Shown one piece after another: positions 48,731 through 64,000 of a stretch of DNA of 64,000 nucleotides. This DNA comes from Theropithecus gelada (taxonomy: Eukaryota; Chordata; Mammalia; Primates; Cercopithecidae): NCBI RefSeq assembly GCF_003255815.1, contig NC_037674.1:18217246-18281245 (forward strand). Direction: 5' to 3'. Position 1 is the stretch's first letter; every line of letters starts with the position of its first letter. Made by a program: the position numbers and the translations under genes. A model generated the notes under the pieces. The model was not told the origin of the DNA. It worked only from the letters and a program-made list of their open reading frames with translations, and made no database searches.

Positions 48731-50107
48731 TAATGAGACTCTAGGTCTTATTCAAGTCCCACCAAGAATGTTGGTATTTTTGCTTTAGCCAGTAATTGAC
48801 CCAGTTGAGTTCATGCTTCAAGTTCTGACCAGCCTTCTGTAGGTTGTATTTCTAATGTCAATTCAGTTTTCAAAGCCTTTGCAGTTATATTTAACGTGTT
48901 CCATAAGTACTCCACGCAGTTTCCAGTTTGGGATGTGGGCAATAGTCTATCCCATAATTCAGTTCTCAAAGTCCGTATGTGCTGTTTAGGATTGGACCCA
49001 TGCATGCACAGACTGGAGGTCAGCTCAGGAGTCCAAAAGCAACTTTAGGTGGTCAGTTTCCCAAGTTCCTCCCTCATCTACAATCTTTCATTTCACTGGG
49101 GCTCCCCTTTTCCAGTCTTCCAGCAGAACTCTGGGGCTTTATTAACACCACTCTGCAGAGTACTTCCCATGACTGTGCTCACATCAGGCAAGGCCAAGCA
49201 ACAGAACAGCAGAGGGAGAAAAAAAACAGTGGGGATTTGCCCAACTCGTTCCAGACCATAGCTCCTCCAATCTGAGAAGAAGGATCCTCTCCCTCTATTT
49301 TAGGCTTTTGCCTGCCCCCATTGAGTCCACTGTCAAGGATTGTTTGAGGCCTGGGTGTAAGAGAATAAACAAAAAGAGAGAAAGATGTAGGATTTCCATG
49401 CTTTCTCTGGGCATTAGGAGACCCCTTTCCTCCTCCTCGAGTCAGAACTAGAAGACTTCTCTCGATGCATTTTCTGTCCATGTCAATGCTCACTTCCAAG
49501 TTGCAGGACACATTAAGTTCAGGCTGGGGCATACTGGAAGAAAAAAATGGTAAACTCACTGCTGGTTCAATGGTACTTTGAATTCTGGTCTTCTTCCCCA
49601 GTCTGTCTCCTACAATTTACTTTTCAGAGGCCTCAAATAGCCACTCCAAGAATTTTGCCCAGGTTTTTAGCTGCATTCAGTGGGAGAGACAGAGTGAAGT
49701 GCGCTGACTCCATCTCATCTGGAACCAGAACCTGGACTACTGTTTTTCTTAACAAACTTTGTAGAACTGATTATTTTAAACTACTTGTATAACCTGGAAC
49801 TTAATTAAAAATTAAAAATAAATCCTATAATAATCTTATTGAGGTAGAGGGGGAAAGCTAGTAGAATCACATTTTTTAAAAGCACATATACTTTTGGACA
49901 TTATATGTACGTGAAAAAAGGTGAAGTTCTTAATTGTACTTTGCTTGTTATATTTGAATCTTGTTTTACCTGTGGACTTTCATAAATATTAGGATGATTA
50001 CACATTTTTTAAAAAGAAGAATAAAAAAAGCAGGAATTACCCAAAGTGTGAGAAAAAGGAAGCAGTTTGCAGATGAGAGGCTGTAAGCCTCAAGAAACTG
50101 AAAATAT

Positions 50108-50424
50108 GGCCGGGCGCTGTGGCTCACGCCTGTAATCCCAGCACTTTGGGAGGCCGAGGCAGATGGATCATGAGGTCAGGAGATCGAGACCATCCTGACT
50201 AACATGGTGAAACCCCATCTTTACTAAAAATAAAAAAAATTTAGCTGGGCATGGCAGCGGGCACCTGTAGTCCTAGCTACTTAGGAGGCTGAGGCAGGAG
50301 AATGGCATGAACCCGGGAGACAGAGCTTGCAGTGAGTGGAGATCATGCCACTGCACTCCAGCCTGGGCAACAGAGCGAGATTTCGTCTCAAAAAAAAAAA
50401 AAAAGAAAGAAAGAAAGAAAGAAA
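50108..50424 (+). mobile_element. AluY-like
   Basis: Full Alu flanked by AAGAAACTGAAAA, with an AAAG-repeat tail (50403-50424). Confidence 0.95.
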
Positions 50425-50797
50425 CTGAAAACAGTTCAGGAAGACCAGCACTCCGGGTATAAGCCCAACATTTTCGACAGAAAAAGGAGAAGCAGCAGGC
50501 AGGGATCAGTTCAGTGTTTTGTATGCCATGTTACGGTGTGTGGATTTTACATGAGAAAAAGAAGATTATGAATAGTTTTTAGCAAAGGCTGGGGAGTGAC
50601 ATAACTGTTAGTATGTTAGAAGGATCACTCTTGCCGCAAAACATTAAGGTGAATAGAAAGTAAATCTTAGTGACTGAATTTAAGGGAAACAGTGAGTTGC
50701 AGAATAGCATATATGTAGATTCCATACGTTGTTGTGGAAGGTGGGTAATGGAGGGGGATTTTATATACACATGCATAAACATATGGATGATTATATA

Positions 50798-50872
50798 TTA
50801 TGATAGACGATTATATATATGTGTGTGTGTATATATGTGTGTATATATACATATCTAGACATAGATATATAG
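50798..50872. repeat. AT/GT-rich microsatellite
   Basis: Alternating TATATA and GTGTGT blocks, interrupted. Confidence 0.8.
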
Positions 50873-51212
50873 AGCTGATTATAATATGCATAGAACATTT
50901 CCGGAAAATACACAGGAAACCGGTAACAGTAGTTAACTGTGGAGAAGAAAGCGAGGGGCTTAAAGGAAACTTACTTCTCACTTTATTTCGTTGTGTTGAT
51001 TTTTAAGTTTCTTATTGTGACCATTTACACTCTTAAAAAGGTTTATTAGTGAAATGGAGGGAAAGCCTATGCACAAACTGGATATTAGTTATATATGATG
51101 ATATTAAAACAAGATAAAGTATCAATGAGCCTAATATTCAGTAGACTGTTCTAGCATATCATTAGCACTCAAACACTACTATAGATGTCCTGACACAAAA
51201 GATATTACCAAC

Positions 51213-51508
<296 letters not shown>

Positions 51509-52382
51509 ATTACCAACTATGTATACATTAAGTTCACAACACAAAATAGCTTTTAATTACATTACAATGCAATGGGTAAAAAGGGAAAAAGTAAAATATC
51601 TTCTCCTTCTCTGACCCCTCTGATTCTAATCACCTCAGGGTCTTCTTGAGCTATATGTGATTCCAAATGTTCTTTGTGCATATGGAGCATATATAAATAT
51701 GTACATGTGTTTTCAGGTAAAGACATATACATTCTATTCCATTTCAAGGAAATAGACCTCTGCTCCTTGAAATAATTTAAATCTATTCTATTCTCTACGT
51801 GTCATTTTTCTAAACGAAAGAAGAGTAACGAGTAAACGAATCCCCAAGCCTACAGATAATGTTACATCTTCCAAGGAGAAAAATGTTAAAATGAACATAC
51901 TCAACAGATAAAGTTCTCGGAGACCTCCACACACCCTTTGATGAAACAATGAACATCAACAAGGACAAGCAAAAGTTACTTTAGGAGAAAAAAAAAATGC
52001 ACAGGATGAAATAAACAAAAGAGTAGATTATATGTTATACAGGAGGATAAAGGATGGAATGAAGGGTAAGGATATATCCCTAATCTTTCAGGTCCCAGTA
52101 TGTAACTATTATTCTCTCCCACAAAAGGTCTCTGTGGAGCAATGTTCACAGTCTTCTATACTGGATAAACCAGTGATCTAATCCAGAAATTACATACTTC
52201 TTCTATTCTCATGACTGGGAAAAAGGAGCAGTCATACGTTGCAGCAGAAGATGGAGACTTTAAACAGGCAAGGCAGAACAGGTGCAGTTGCTCTCCTGTA
52301 ATAGTAACCCTTTTTCCCAACTCTCAGCTTGTGCTCTGTAGTCTAAAAGGCAAAAATAAAACCCAGGACCAATATTTCAGGG

Positions 52383-52408
52383 TAAAAAAAAAAAAAAAAA
52401 AAAAAAAA
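52383..52408. repeat. A run
   Basis: About 25 A residues with no recognisable Alu or L1 body before it; may be a tail of an unrecognised element. Confidence 0.8.
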
Positions 52409-52853
52409 TCCCTGAAAATCAAAACAAAATCATTTCCCCTTCACAACCTATAAAGAAAAATGTAGTTTTCCTGAATTTATATGAGGCAAGACAAACTAAT
52501 TCCCAAATATCTCAACTGAGAATAAAATTGTTTCATTATCAAACGATGACATTTATTGTTATTTTTTGGTATTAGTTGGACCTCCACTCACTTTACAGGA
52601 TGGAAAGAAGAAAAGTTTTAAATAATTAAATAATCCTTTAATTAATTACCTTCTCACCCAAGGGAATAAACAGAAAAATATCAGTTCTACTCAGGACGTT
52701 ACACTGAAAAATGAAAAAGTACAAGAGATGATGCTGATCACTCGCAGTATAAAGAACTAAGATGGAACAGAAGGGCCAAACAACTTTCTATTCAATCACT
52801 GACGTAAGTAGTGATTTTTAAATATAACCAACGTTGTCAGATTGAACATACTA

Positions 52854-53044
<191 letters not shown>

Positions 53045-53076
53045 AAGAATAAATGAGAAATCAGATCTACAGAATT

Positions 53077-53383
53077 TTTTTTCATTATTTATTTACTTAG
53101 ACACGGGGTCTCACTCTGTCACCCAGGTTGGAACACAGTGGCATAATTATGGCTCACTGCAGCCTTGACCCCTGGGCTCAAGTGATCCTCCCACCTTAGC
53201 CTCTCAAGTAGCTGGGTCCACCAGTGCACATGATTACACCTGGCTAATTTTTTTATTTTTTGTAGAGACAGGGTCTCTCGCTATGCTGCTCAGGCTCATC
53301 TCATACTCCTGGCCTCAAATGATCCTCCTGCCTTGGCCTCCCAAAGTGCTAGGATTACAGATATGAGTCACTGCACCTGGCCT
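53077..53383 (-). mobile_element. Alu, old (J-like)
   Basis: Full minus-strand Alu with many changes; TTTTTCATTATTTATTT tail. Confidence 0.92.
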
Positions 53384-53524
53384 ACACAATACTTTTAAAA
53401 GAAAAACATTTTGTTATGCTCAAGTAAATATTTATATCCAATTAGATGCCAGTAAATGATGTATAAACTTTTAAAGATCCCAAGAAGACTTCCTTTGATA
53501 AAAAGATACACTAAATATAAATAC

Positions 53525-53733
53525 AGCAAGTCCTCATTTAATGTCATTGAGAGGTTCTGGGCTTTAAGCAAAACAACATGTAACGTAATTTGGTCCTTGA
53601 AAAACTTTATTGAGTTCAAAGTCATTCTGTCATAACATTAGGGAGGAAGGAAAATTGGTTTTGTTATACATTGTTTCACTTAAAGTTGCAGTTTCCAAGA
53701 ACCTATTGAGACTTAAGTGAGGACTTACTGTAA
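53525..53733. mobile_element. Tigger-type MITE with inverted ends
   Basis: Ends ACAGCAAGTCCTCATTTAAT and CTTAAGTGAGGACTTACTGT are imperfect inverted repeats flanked by TA. Internal deletion product of a Tigger-group element, family not certain. Confidence 0.7.
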
Positions 53734-54228
53734 CAGGAATTTTACAATATTCCGAATTCCTAAAACATTAAACCAACCTATATGCAAGAGTTAAAAAACA
53801 ACAAAAAAAGCAAACTCAAATCCTTAAACCGAATGAAAATTTTCTGGAAGATCCAGGGGACTGTCTTCCATTATAATAAAGAGTTGACTCTCTATATGAC
53901 ACGGTCTTGGGACTCGGAGCCCCTAGTCATCGAAAGGTGACTATCAACGAGTATTTACAGCACTTTTCAGCAAATTATTCCAGAACCTCAATATTTATTT
54001 TTCTCACTCAGAAAAAAATCAACAATAAAGTTTATGAAGTAACTAACCAGAAAGGGAATAGGTATGTTATCCTATCTTCCCACACCAATTTACAAATATA
54101 TGCTATAACTGAATATAAAGATACTTTGTGCTGTTATTTTGTCACTAAGCATAATATAAAAGTCAAGTTTAAATATACACAATCTCTGCCTTTTAAGAGG
54201 CCTACAACTTAAAAGAGAATACAAACTT

Positions 54229-54541
<313 letters not shown>

Positions 54542-54554
54542 CAAGAATACAAAT

Positions 54555-54686
54555 TTATTTATTTATTCATTTTTGAGATAGAGTCTCACTCTGTTACCCA
54601 GGCCAGAGTCCAATGGCGCAGAATTGGCTCACCGCAACCTCAGGCCTCTCAGGTTCAAGTGATTCTCCTGCCTCAACCTCCTGAAA
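54555..54686 (-). mobile_element. Alu fragment (right arm)
   Basis: Minus-strand half Alu, ATTTATTCATTTTTGAGATAG to CTCAACCTCCTG, with AAAATTTATTT-like flank after it. Confidence 0.88.
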
Positions 54687-54940
54687 ATTTATTTTTTTTT
54701 AAATACCATAAAACAAGTTGAAAAGTGCACAAGATAATAAACAAGGCAAAATACAGTCCTTATTAAAACCTATTGAGGGAAGTGTGTTAGCCCAATAGCA
54801 ATTAGTACCCAGTGGTCATATTGTGGTCTCAACTGTTTCCCAATACAAGGAAACAGAGTTACTAGGAGAAACAGGGCTCCTGATTCCGAATACGGCACAG
54901 AAAAAGTTTAAGGAACTTAAATGTTAGCTGGGTATTCTTT

Positions 54941-55230
<290 letters not shown>

Positions 55231-55239
55231 AAAGCTGGG

Positions 55240-58610
<3,371 letters not shown>

Positions 58611-58624
58611 AAGTGTTCAGAGAA

Positions 58625-58926
<302 letters not shown>

Positions 58927-59487
58927 GTGTTCAGAGAAAAACTCACCAACCTAGATTCTGTACCCCCCAAAATTATCCTTCAAAAGTAAAGGAGAAATAG
59001 ACTTTCTCAGACAAAAACTGAGGTAATTTTTTGGCGGTAGACTTCTCTTGCAAGACATGTTAAAAGTTCTTTGGAGAGAAGGAAAGTAATATAGGGTAGA
59101 AACCCAGATCTGAAGAAGGAAAAAGTGAAGGCAACATAATAAATTATTTTTCTTATGCTTAATTGATCTAACAGATAACAGTTTGCTCAAAATAATAATA
59201 GCAACAATGTATTGAATTATGTATGCTTATGTATATATTTTGCACATACAAATATATATATGCTTATGTATGCTGAATATATATGATGACTACAATGATA
59301 TAAAGGACAGGAGGGAGAAATTAGGATAATTTTATTACAAGAAAATACCTTCACATTACCTTTGAAGTGGCATAGTGTTATTTGAAAGTGGACTTGGATT
59401 AGTTACAAATCTGTACTGCAAAATCTAAGGCAATCACTAAAAAAACTAAAAACAGAAGTGTAATTGATATGTTAAGAAAGGAGAGAA

Positions 59488-59800
59488 GGCCAGGTGTGGT
59501 GGCTGTAATCCCAGCACTATGGGCGGCCGAGGTGGGTGAACTGATGGAGGTTAGGGGTTCGACCAGCCTGGCCAACATGAGACCAGCCTAGCCAACATGG
59601 TGAAACCGTGCCTCTACTAAAAATACAAAAACTAGCTGGGCATGGTGGCACGCGTCTGTAGTCTCAGCTACTTGGGAAGCTGAGGTGGGAGGATCACTTG
59701 ACCCCAGGAGGCAAAGGTTGCAGTGAGCCGGAGATTGCATCACTGGCACTCCAGCCTGGGTGACAAAGCGAGATTCTATCTAAAAACAAAAACAAAAACT
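59488..59800 (+). mobile_element. Alu with small deletion and duplication
   Basis: Fourteen bases are lost after GGTGGCTG, and CAGCCTGGCCAACATGAGAC repeats itself once at 59562-59600. Confidence 0.92.
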
Positions 59801-59822
59801 ACAAAAGACAGAAAAATAAGAC

Positions 59823-59842
59823 AAAACAACAACAACAACAAC
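59823..59842. repeat. (AAC)n microsatellite
   Basis: About seven AAC units between two Alus. Confidence 0.9.
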
Positions 59843-59843
59843 A

Positions 59844-60145
59844 GGCTGGGCACAGTGGCACACACCCTTGTAATCCCAGCACTTTGTGAGGCTGAGGCAG
59901 GAGGATCACTTGAAGCCAGGAGGTGGAGATCAGCCTGGGCAACATAGTGAGACTCTGTATCCACCAAATTTTAAAAAATTAGCTAGGCATGGCAGCACAC
60001 ACCTGTAGTCCCAGTTACTCAGGAGGCCAAAGCAAGAGGATCACTTGAGCCCAGGAGTTCAAAGCTGCAGTGAGCTATGATCACACCACTGCACTCTAGC
60101 CTGGGTGACAGAGTGAGACCCCATCTCAAAAAAGAAAAGAAACAA
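59844..60145 (+). mobile_element. Alu, old (J-like)
   Basis: Full Alu right behind the previous copy and its (AAC)n tail. Confidence 0.92.
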
Positions 60146-60191
60146 AGAACAAGACAACAAATAGAAAACAGTAACAAAAATGGTAGATATT

Positions 60192-60335
60192 AATCTATCT
60201 ATACAAACAATCACTTCAAACATCAATGGTCTAAATGTACCAAATAAAAGAGACTGGACAGACTAAATCAAAAAACAAAACCCAATTGTATGTTGTCTAC
60301 AAGAATGTTGAAGTGATTGTTTGTATAGATAGATT
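60192..60335. repeat. Perfect 28-bp inverted repeat
   Basis: Arm 60192-60219 is the exact reverse complement of arm 60308-60335, with 88 bases between. The left arm fits L1M sequence; the right arm does not look like L1, so it is probably a local inverted copy. Confidence 0.93.
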
Positions 60336-60477
60336 GAAGTATGTAAATGCAAATAAAGTAAATGGATGTAAATTATATACCCTACTAATACTCAAAAGAA
60401 AGTAAATATTGCTATATTAATTTGACAGAGCAGGATCCATGTAAAAAAAATTGACAAGTATAAAGAAGGGCATCATA

Positions 60478-60590
60478 GCCAAGCACAGTAGCTTGCACCT
60501 GTAATCCCAGCTATTCAGGAGGCTGAGGCAGGAGGATCACTGAGGTCAGGGGTTCAAGACCAGCCTGAACAACCTAGTGAGTACATCCCC
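60478..60590 (+). mobile_element. Alu monomer (FLAM-like)
   Basis: Short copy from AGCCAAGCACAGTAGC to AACAACCTAGTGAG. Confidence 0.82.
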
Positions 60591-62149
60591 AAGAAAATTA
60601 ATAGTAATAATAACAAGAGTATTACATAATGATAAAGGGGTCAATTCTCTAAGAAGCCATATACTATGTGCCTAATAATATCTAGAAATATGCATGCATC
60701 TAACAATAGAGCTTCAAACTACATGAGGTAAAAAAACAATAGAACTGTAAGGAGAAAGACAAATGCACTATTATAGCTGGAGACTTCAAAACTCTTCTGT
60801 CAGAAATGAACAGATCCAGCAGCCAGAAAATCAGTAAAGACACAGCTGAACTAAACAATACCATCAATTAACTAGATATAACTGACATCTACAGACTACT
60901 TAAGCCAACAACAGCAGAATACACATTATTCTCATGCTCATACAGAATATTCACCAAGACCGACCACATTCTGAGTGCTATAAAATATACCCTAACAAAA
61001 TAATAGAAATCATACAATGTCCACTCTCAGAACACAGTGGAATTTAACTAGAGATCACTATTAGAAAGACAACTGGAAAAATTCTGAAATACACGGAGAT
61101 TAATACAACGCACTTCTAAACACATGAGTCAAAGAAGAACTATCACAAGAAGTTTTAAAATATTTCATGCTGAATAAAAATAAAACATAACATCAAAATT
61201 TCTGGGATGCACTGAAAACGGTGCTTGAAGGGAAATTTATAGCACTGAGTGCATGTAGTAGAAAAGAAAGATCTAAAATCAATAACCAAAGTTTTTACTT
61301 TAGGAAACTAGAAAGCAAATTAAAGCAGAAGAGAAGAAATAATAAAAATTAGAGCAGAAATCAATCAAATTAAACATAGAAAATCAATAGAGAAAATTCA
61401 AAATATTTACAAAAGACCTATATGATAAAAGACTGATATGCAAATATTTGAATAATTCTAAAAACTCAACAATAAGAAAACAAACCACCTGATTTTAAAA
61501 TCGGTCAAACACTTCTGACACCCCACCAAAGAAGATATACAGATGGCAAATAAGCCCATGAAAAAGTGCTCCACATCACACATCATTAGAGAAACGCAAA
61601 TTAATGACAATGAGATGTCACTACACACCTGTTAGATGACCAAAATCCAGATCACTGACAATACCAAATGCTGGTGAGCATGTGGAACTCTCATTCACTG
61701 CTGATGAGAATGCAAAATGATACAGCCACTTTGGAAGAAAATTTGGCAGTTTCTTATAAAACTAAACACGCTCTTATTATCAAATCCAGCAACAATGCTC
61801 TTTGGTATTTCCCCAAACAAGTAGAAAACTTTTCCCACACAAAAATCTGCACAGCAACCAAGATATCCCTCATTAGGTGAATGGATAAATGAACTGTGGT
61901 ACCTCTAGACAATGGAATATTATTAAATGTTTAAAAAAATGACCTATCAAGCCATGAAAAGATGTGGAGGAAACTTAAGTGCGCATTACTAAATGAAAGA
62001 AGCCAATAAATGTATGACTTTAAATATATGACATCTGGAGAAGGCAAAATTAAAGAGAAAGTAAAAAGATTAGTCATCACCAGAGTTTAGGAGGCAGGGA
62101 AACAGAGAGTACACACAGGATTTTTAGGGCAGTGAAAAGAGAGAGAGAT

Positions 62150-62242
62150 GGTTCCTGACATACAATGGTTCAACTTACAATTTTTCAACTTAAACGAGTT
62201 TATCAGAACATAACCCCATCATAAGTTGAGGAGCACCTGTAT
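62150..62242 (-). mobile_element. Short Tigger-type fragment
   Basis: TACAATGGTTCAACTTACAA and CCCCATCATAAGTTGAGG look like a Tigger-group end inserted in the L1M. Confidence 0.5.
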
Positions 62243-62551
62243 ACACATAATGGTGGATATATGTCATTACACATTCATCCAGACCCACAGAATGTTCAAT
62301 AAGAGTGAATCCTATTGTAAAACTATGGGATCTCGGTGATAATGACGTATCAATGTAGGTTCATCAATTGTAACAAATGTACAGCTGTGGGGGATGATGA
62401 TACTGAGGGAGTACATACATGTGAGAGGGCAGGCAATATGTAGGATACCTCTATACTTTCCTCTCAATTTTGCTGTGAACCTAAAACTGTCTTTTTTAAA
62501 AAGTATTTTAAAAATTAGAGAAAAAAGAAAATTTAATATTTGCCTGTCTCA

Positions 62552-62842
62552 GGCTGGGTGTGGTGGTTCACATCTTTAATTCCAACATTCTGGGAGGCCG
62601 AGGCAAGACGACTGCTTGAGCCCAGGAATTTGAGATCAGCCTGGGCAACATAGCTAGACTCTATGTCTCTACAAAAAAAAAAAAAAAAATTAGCCGAGTG
62701 TGGTGGCACACACCTGCGGTCCCAGCTACTCTGGAGGCTGAGGCCAGAGGACTGGTTGGGCCACAAGATCGAGGCTGCAGTGAGCTGTGTTTGGGCCACT
62801 GCACTCCAGCCTGGGCGACAGATAAATAAATAAATAAATAAA
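62552..62842 (+). mobile_element. Alu (J-like) with (AAAT)n tail
   Basis: Flanked by TGCCTGTCTCA; tail of five AAAT units. Confidence 0.94.
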
Positions 62843-62984
62843 TGATCTGCCTGTCTCACTTCAGGATTCTAGGCGTGTACCAAATTCTATTAAGACTAGA
62901 ATGGAAATCTAACTTTTTTAGAAGTACTGATGGTTCCTGAGGAACCATCATTTCACTATAGAAATGACTAATGATCAGATTTGA

Positions 62985-63329
<345 letters not shown>

Positions 63330-63355
63330 TAAACTATACTTATTAAAAAGAAAAT

Positions 63356-63360
63356 ACAAC

Positions 63361-63391
<31 letters not shown>

Positions 63392-63392
63392 A
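63356..63392. repeat. (AAC)n microsatellite
   Basis: About twelve AAC units, not directly attached to an Alu tail. Confidence 0.95.
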
Positions 63393-63866
63393 AATTGGTG
63401 TGTTGAGATACAGCACAAGAGATCATGAAAACTGAGGAAAAAAACAACAAAAAAAATTTTTAATAAAAAAAGAAAATGGAGAAGTGAAGACAGGTAGGAT
63501 ATCATTATAAAACAATCATTTAAAGTGGAAGAAAAAGGAATCTAACAGATTAGAATGGCAATGACCACCTTTGCACAGTTTCAAAGCAAATGAACTAAAA
63601 AACAGAGGATGAAGATAATACAGCTGCAAACGGAGAGGGGGAAGAGACACACATAAATGTTTATACAGAGATGTATCTCTGAACAATACTGTGAATAAAA
63701 GGATAGGCTTAATAAGTTTTATGGCTCTACTTATTAGGAACACTTTAGAGAATAATAATAATAATAGGTATAGAAGTACTACCTAATAGGCTAATAAATA
63801 ATTTAGTTTATAAGCAGATAAACATTAAAATACATTTGTAAAAACCAAGTAAAATTCAAGAGTCTT

Positions 63867-64000
63867 GGCCAGGTGCGGTGGCTCATGCCTGTAATCCCAA
63901 CACTTTGGGAAGCCAAGATGGGAGGATTGTCTGAAGTCTGGAGTTAGCTGCCTGGCCAACATGGTGAAACCCCATCTCTACTAAAACTACAAAAAATCAG
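63867..64000 (+). mobile_element. Alu, cut by the window end
   Basis: Left arm and part of the linker only (TACAAAAAATCAG at the edge). Confidence 0.94.

Noticed and set aside
49179..49559. 126-aa open frame on the minus strand
   Set aside because: No splice context, no motif and no recognised family; overlaps plus-strand frames of similar length. Probably chance in old repeat-like sequence.
63356..63392. CRISPR-like short regular repeats
   Set aside because: Three-base AAC repeats without spacers; a microsatellite in a vertebrate genome.

Overview
This is a 64 kb piece of an Old World monkey genome. It lies inside the tau tubulin kinase 2 gene (TTBK2), which is transcribed from the minus strand. 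The host group is inferred from several young AluY copies (9583-9882, 13280-13579, 38587-38906, 42149-42453). They carry GGCTCAAGCCTG in the left arm, and some also carry a GATCCGGCC-like right arm, changes I associate with cercopithecoid AluY subfamilies rather than human AluY. The gene is recognised from six exons whose joined translation matches human TTBK2 as I remember it. The species and chromosome cannot be fixed from the sequence alone; in human the gene is on 15q15.

Gene layout, in transcription order from high to low coordinates: a long intron (64000-37880, no exon seen), exon 37879-37806, exon 27372-27232, exon 25333-25229, exon 14917-14852, exon 9278-9186, exon 8240-8115, then intron to the window start. 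All visible junctions are GT-AG. The six exons encode residues 74-274 in human numbering: hinge, catalytic loop (HRD), DFG, activation segment and most of the C-lobe. The exons for the N-lobe (Gly-rich loop, ATP lysine) and for the long C-terminal tail are not here. No second gene, RNA gene, promoter or CpG island was found.

Almost everything else is interspersed repeats. I count 59 Alu or Alu-monomer copies, 37 on the plus strand (antisense to TTBK2) and 22 on the minus strand. There are also L1 pieces of several ages (largest 55240-58610 and 58610-62520), L2 and MIR relics, DNA transposon relics (MER2, MER30, Tigger-type, hAT-Charlie-type) and LTRs (MLT2/ERVL, MaLR, an ERVK solo LTR at 42060-43347, and less certain ones). 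Several are nested: an ERVL LTR in MER2, MER30 in a MaLR LTR, an Alu in an Alu, an AluY in the ERVK LTR, and a Tigger-type element split by two Alus and a MER2.

I found no new gene system. The items worth a second look are structural: a perfect 28-bp inverted repeat (60192-60335), an 84-bp tandem duplication (39627-39794), an Alu with an extra internal unit (34388-34802), the ERVK solo LTR with intact 6-bp target duplications, and opposite-strand Alus around the HRD exon that could affect its splicing. Names of repeat subfamilies come from memory of consensus sequences and were not checked by a search.
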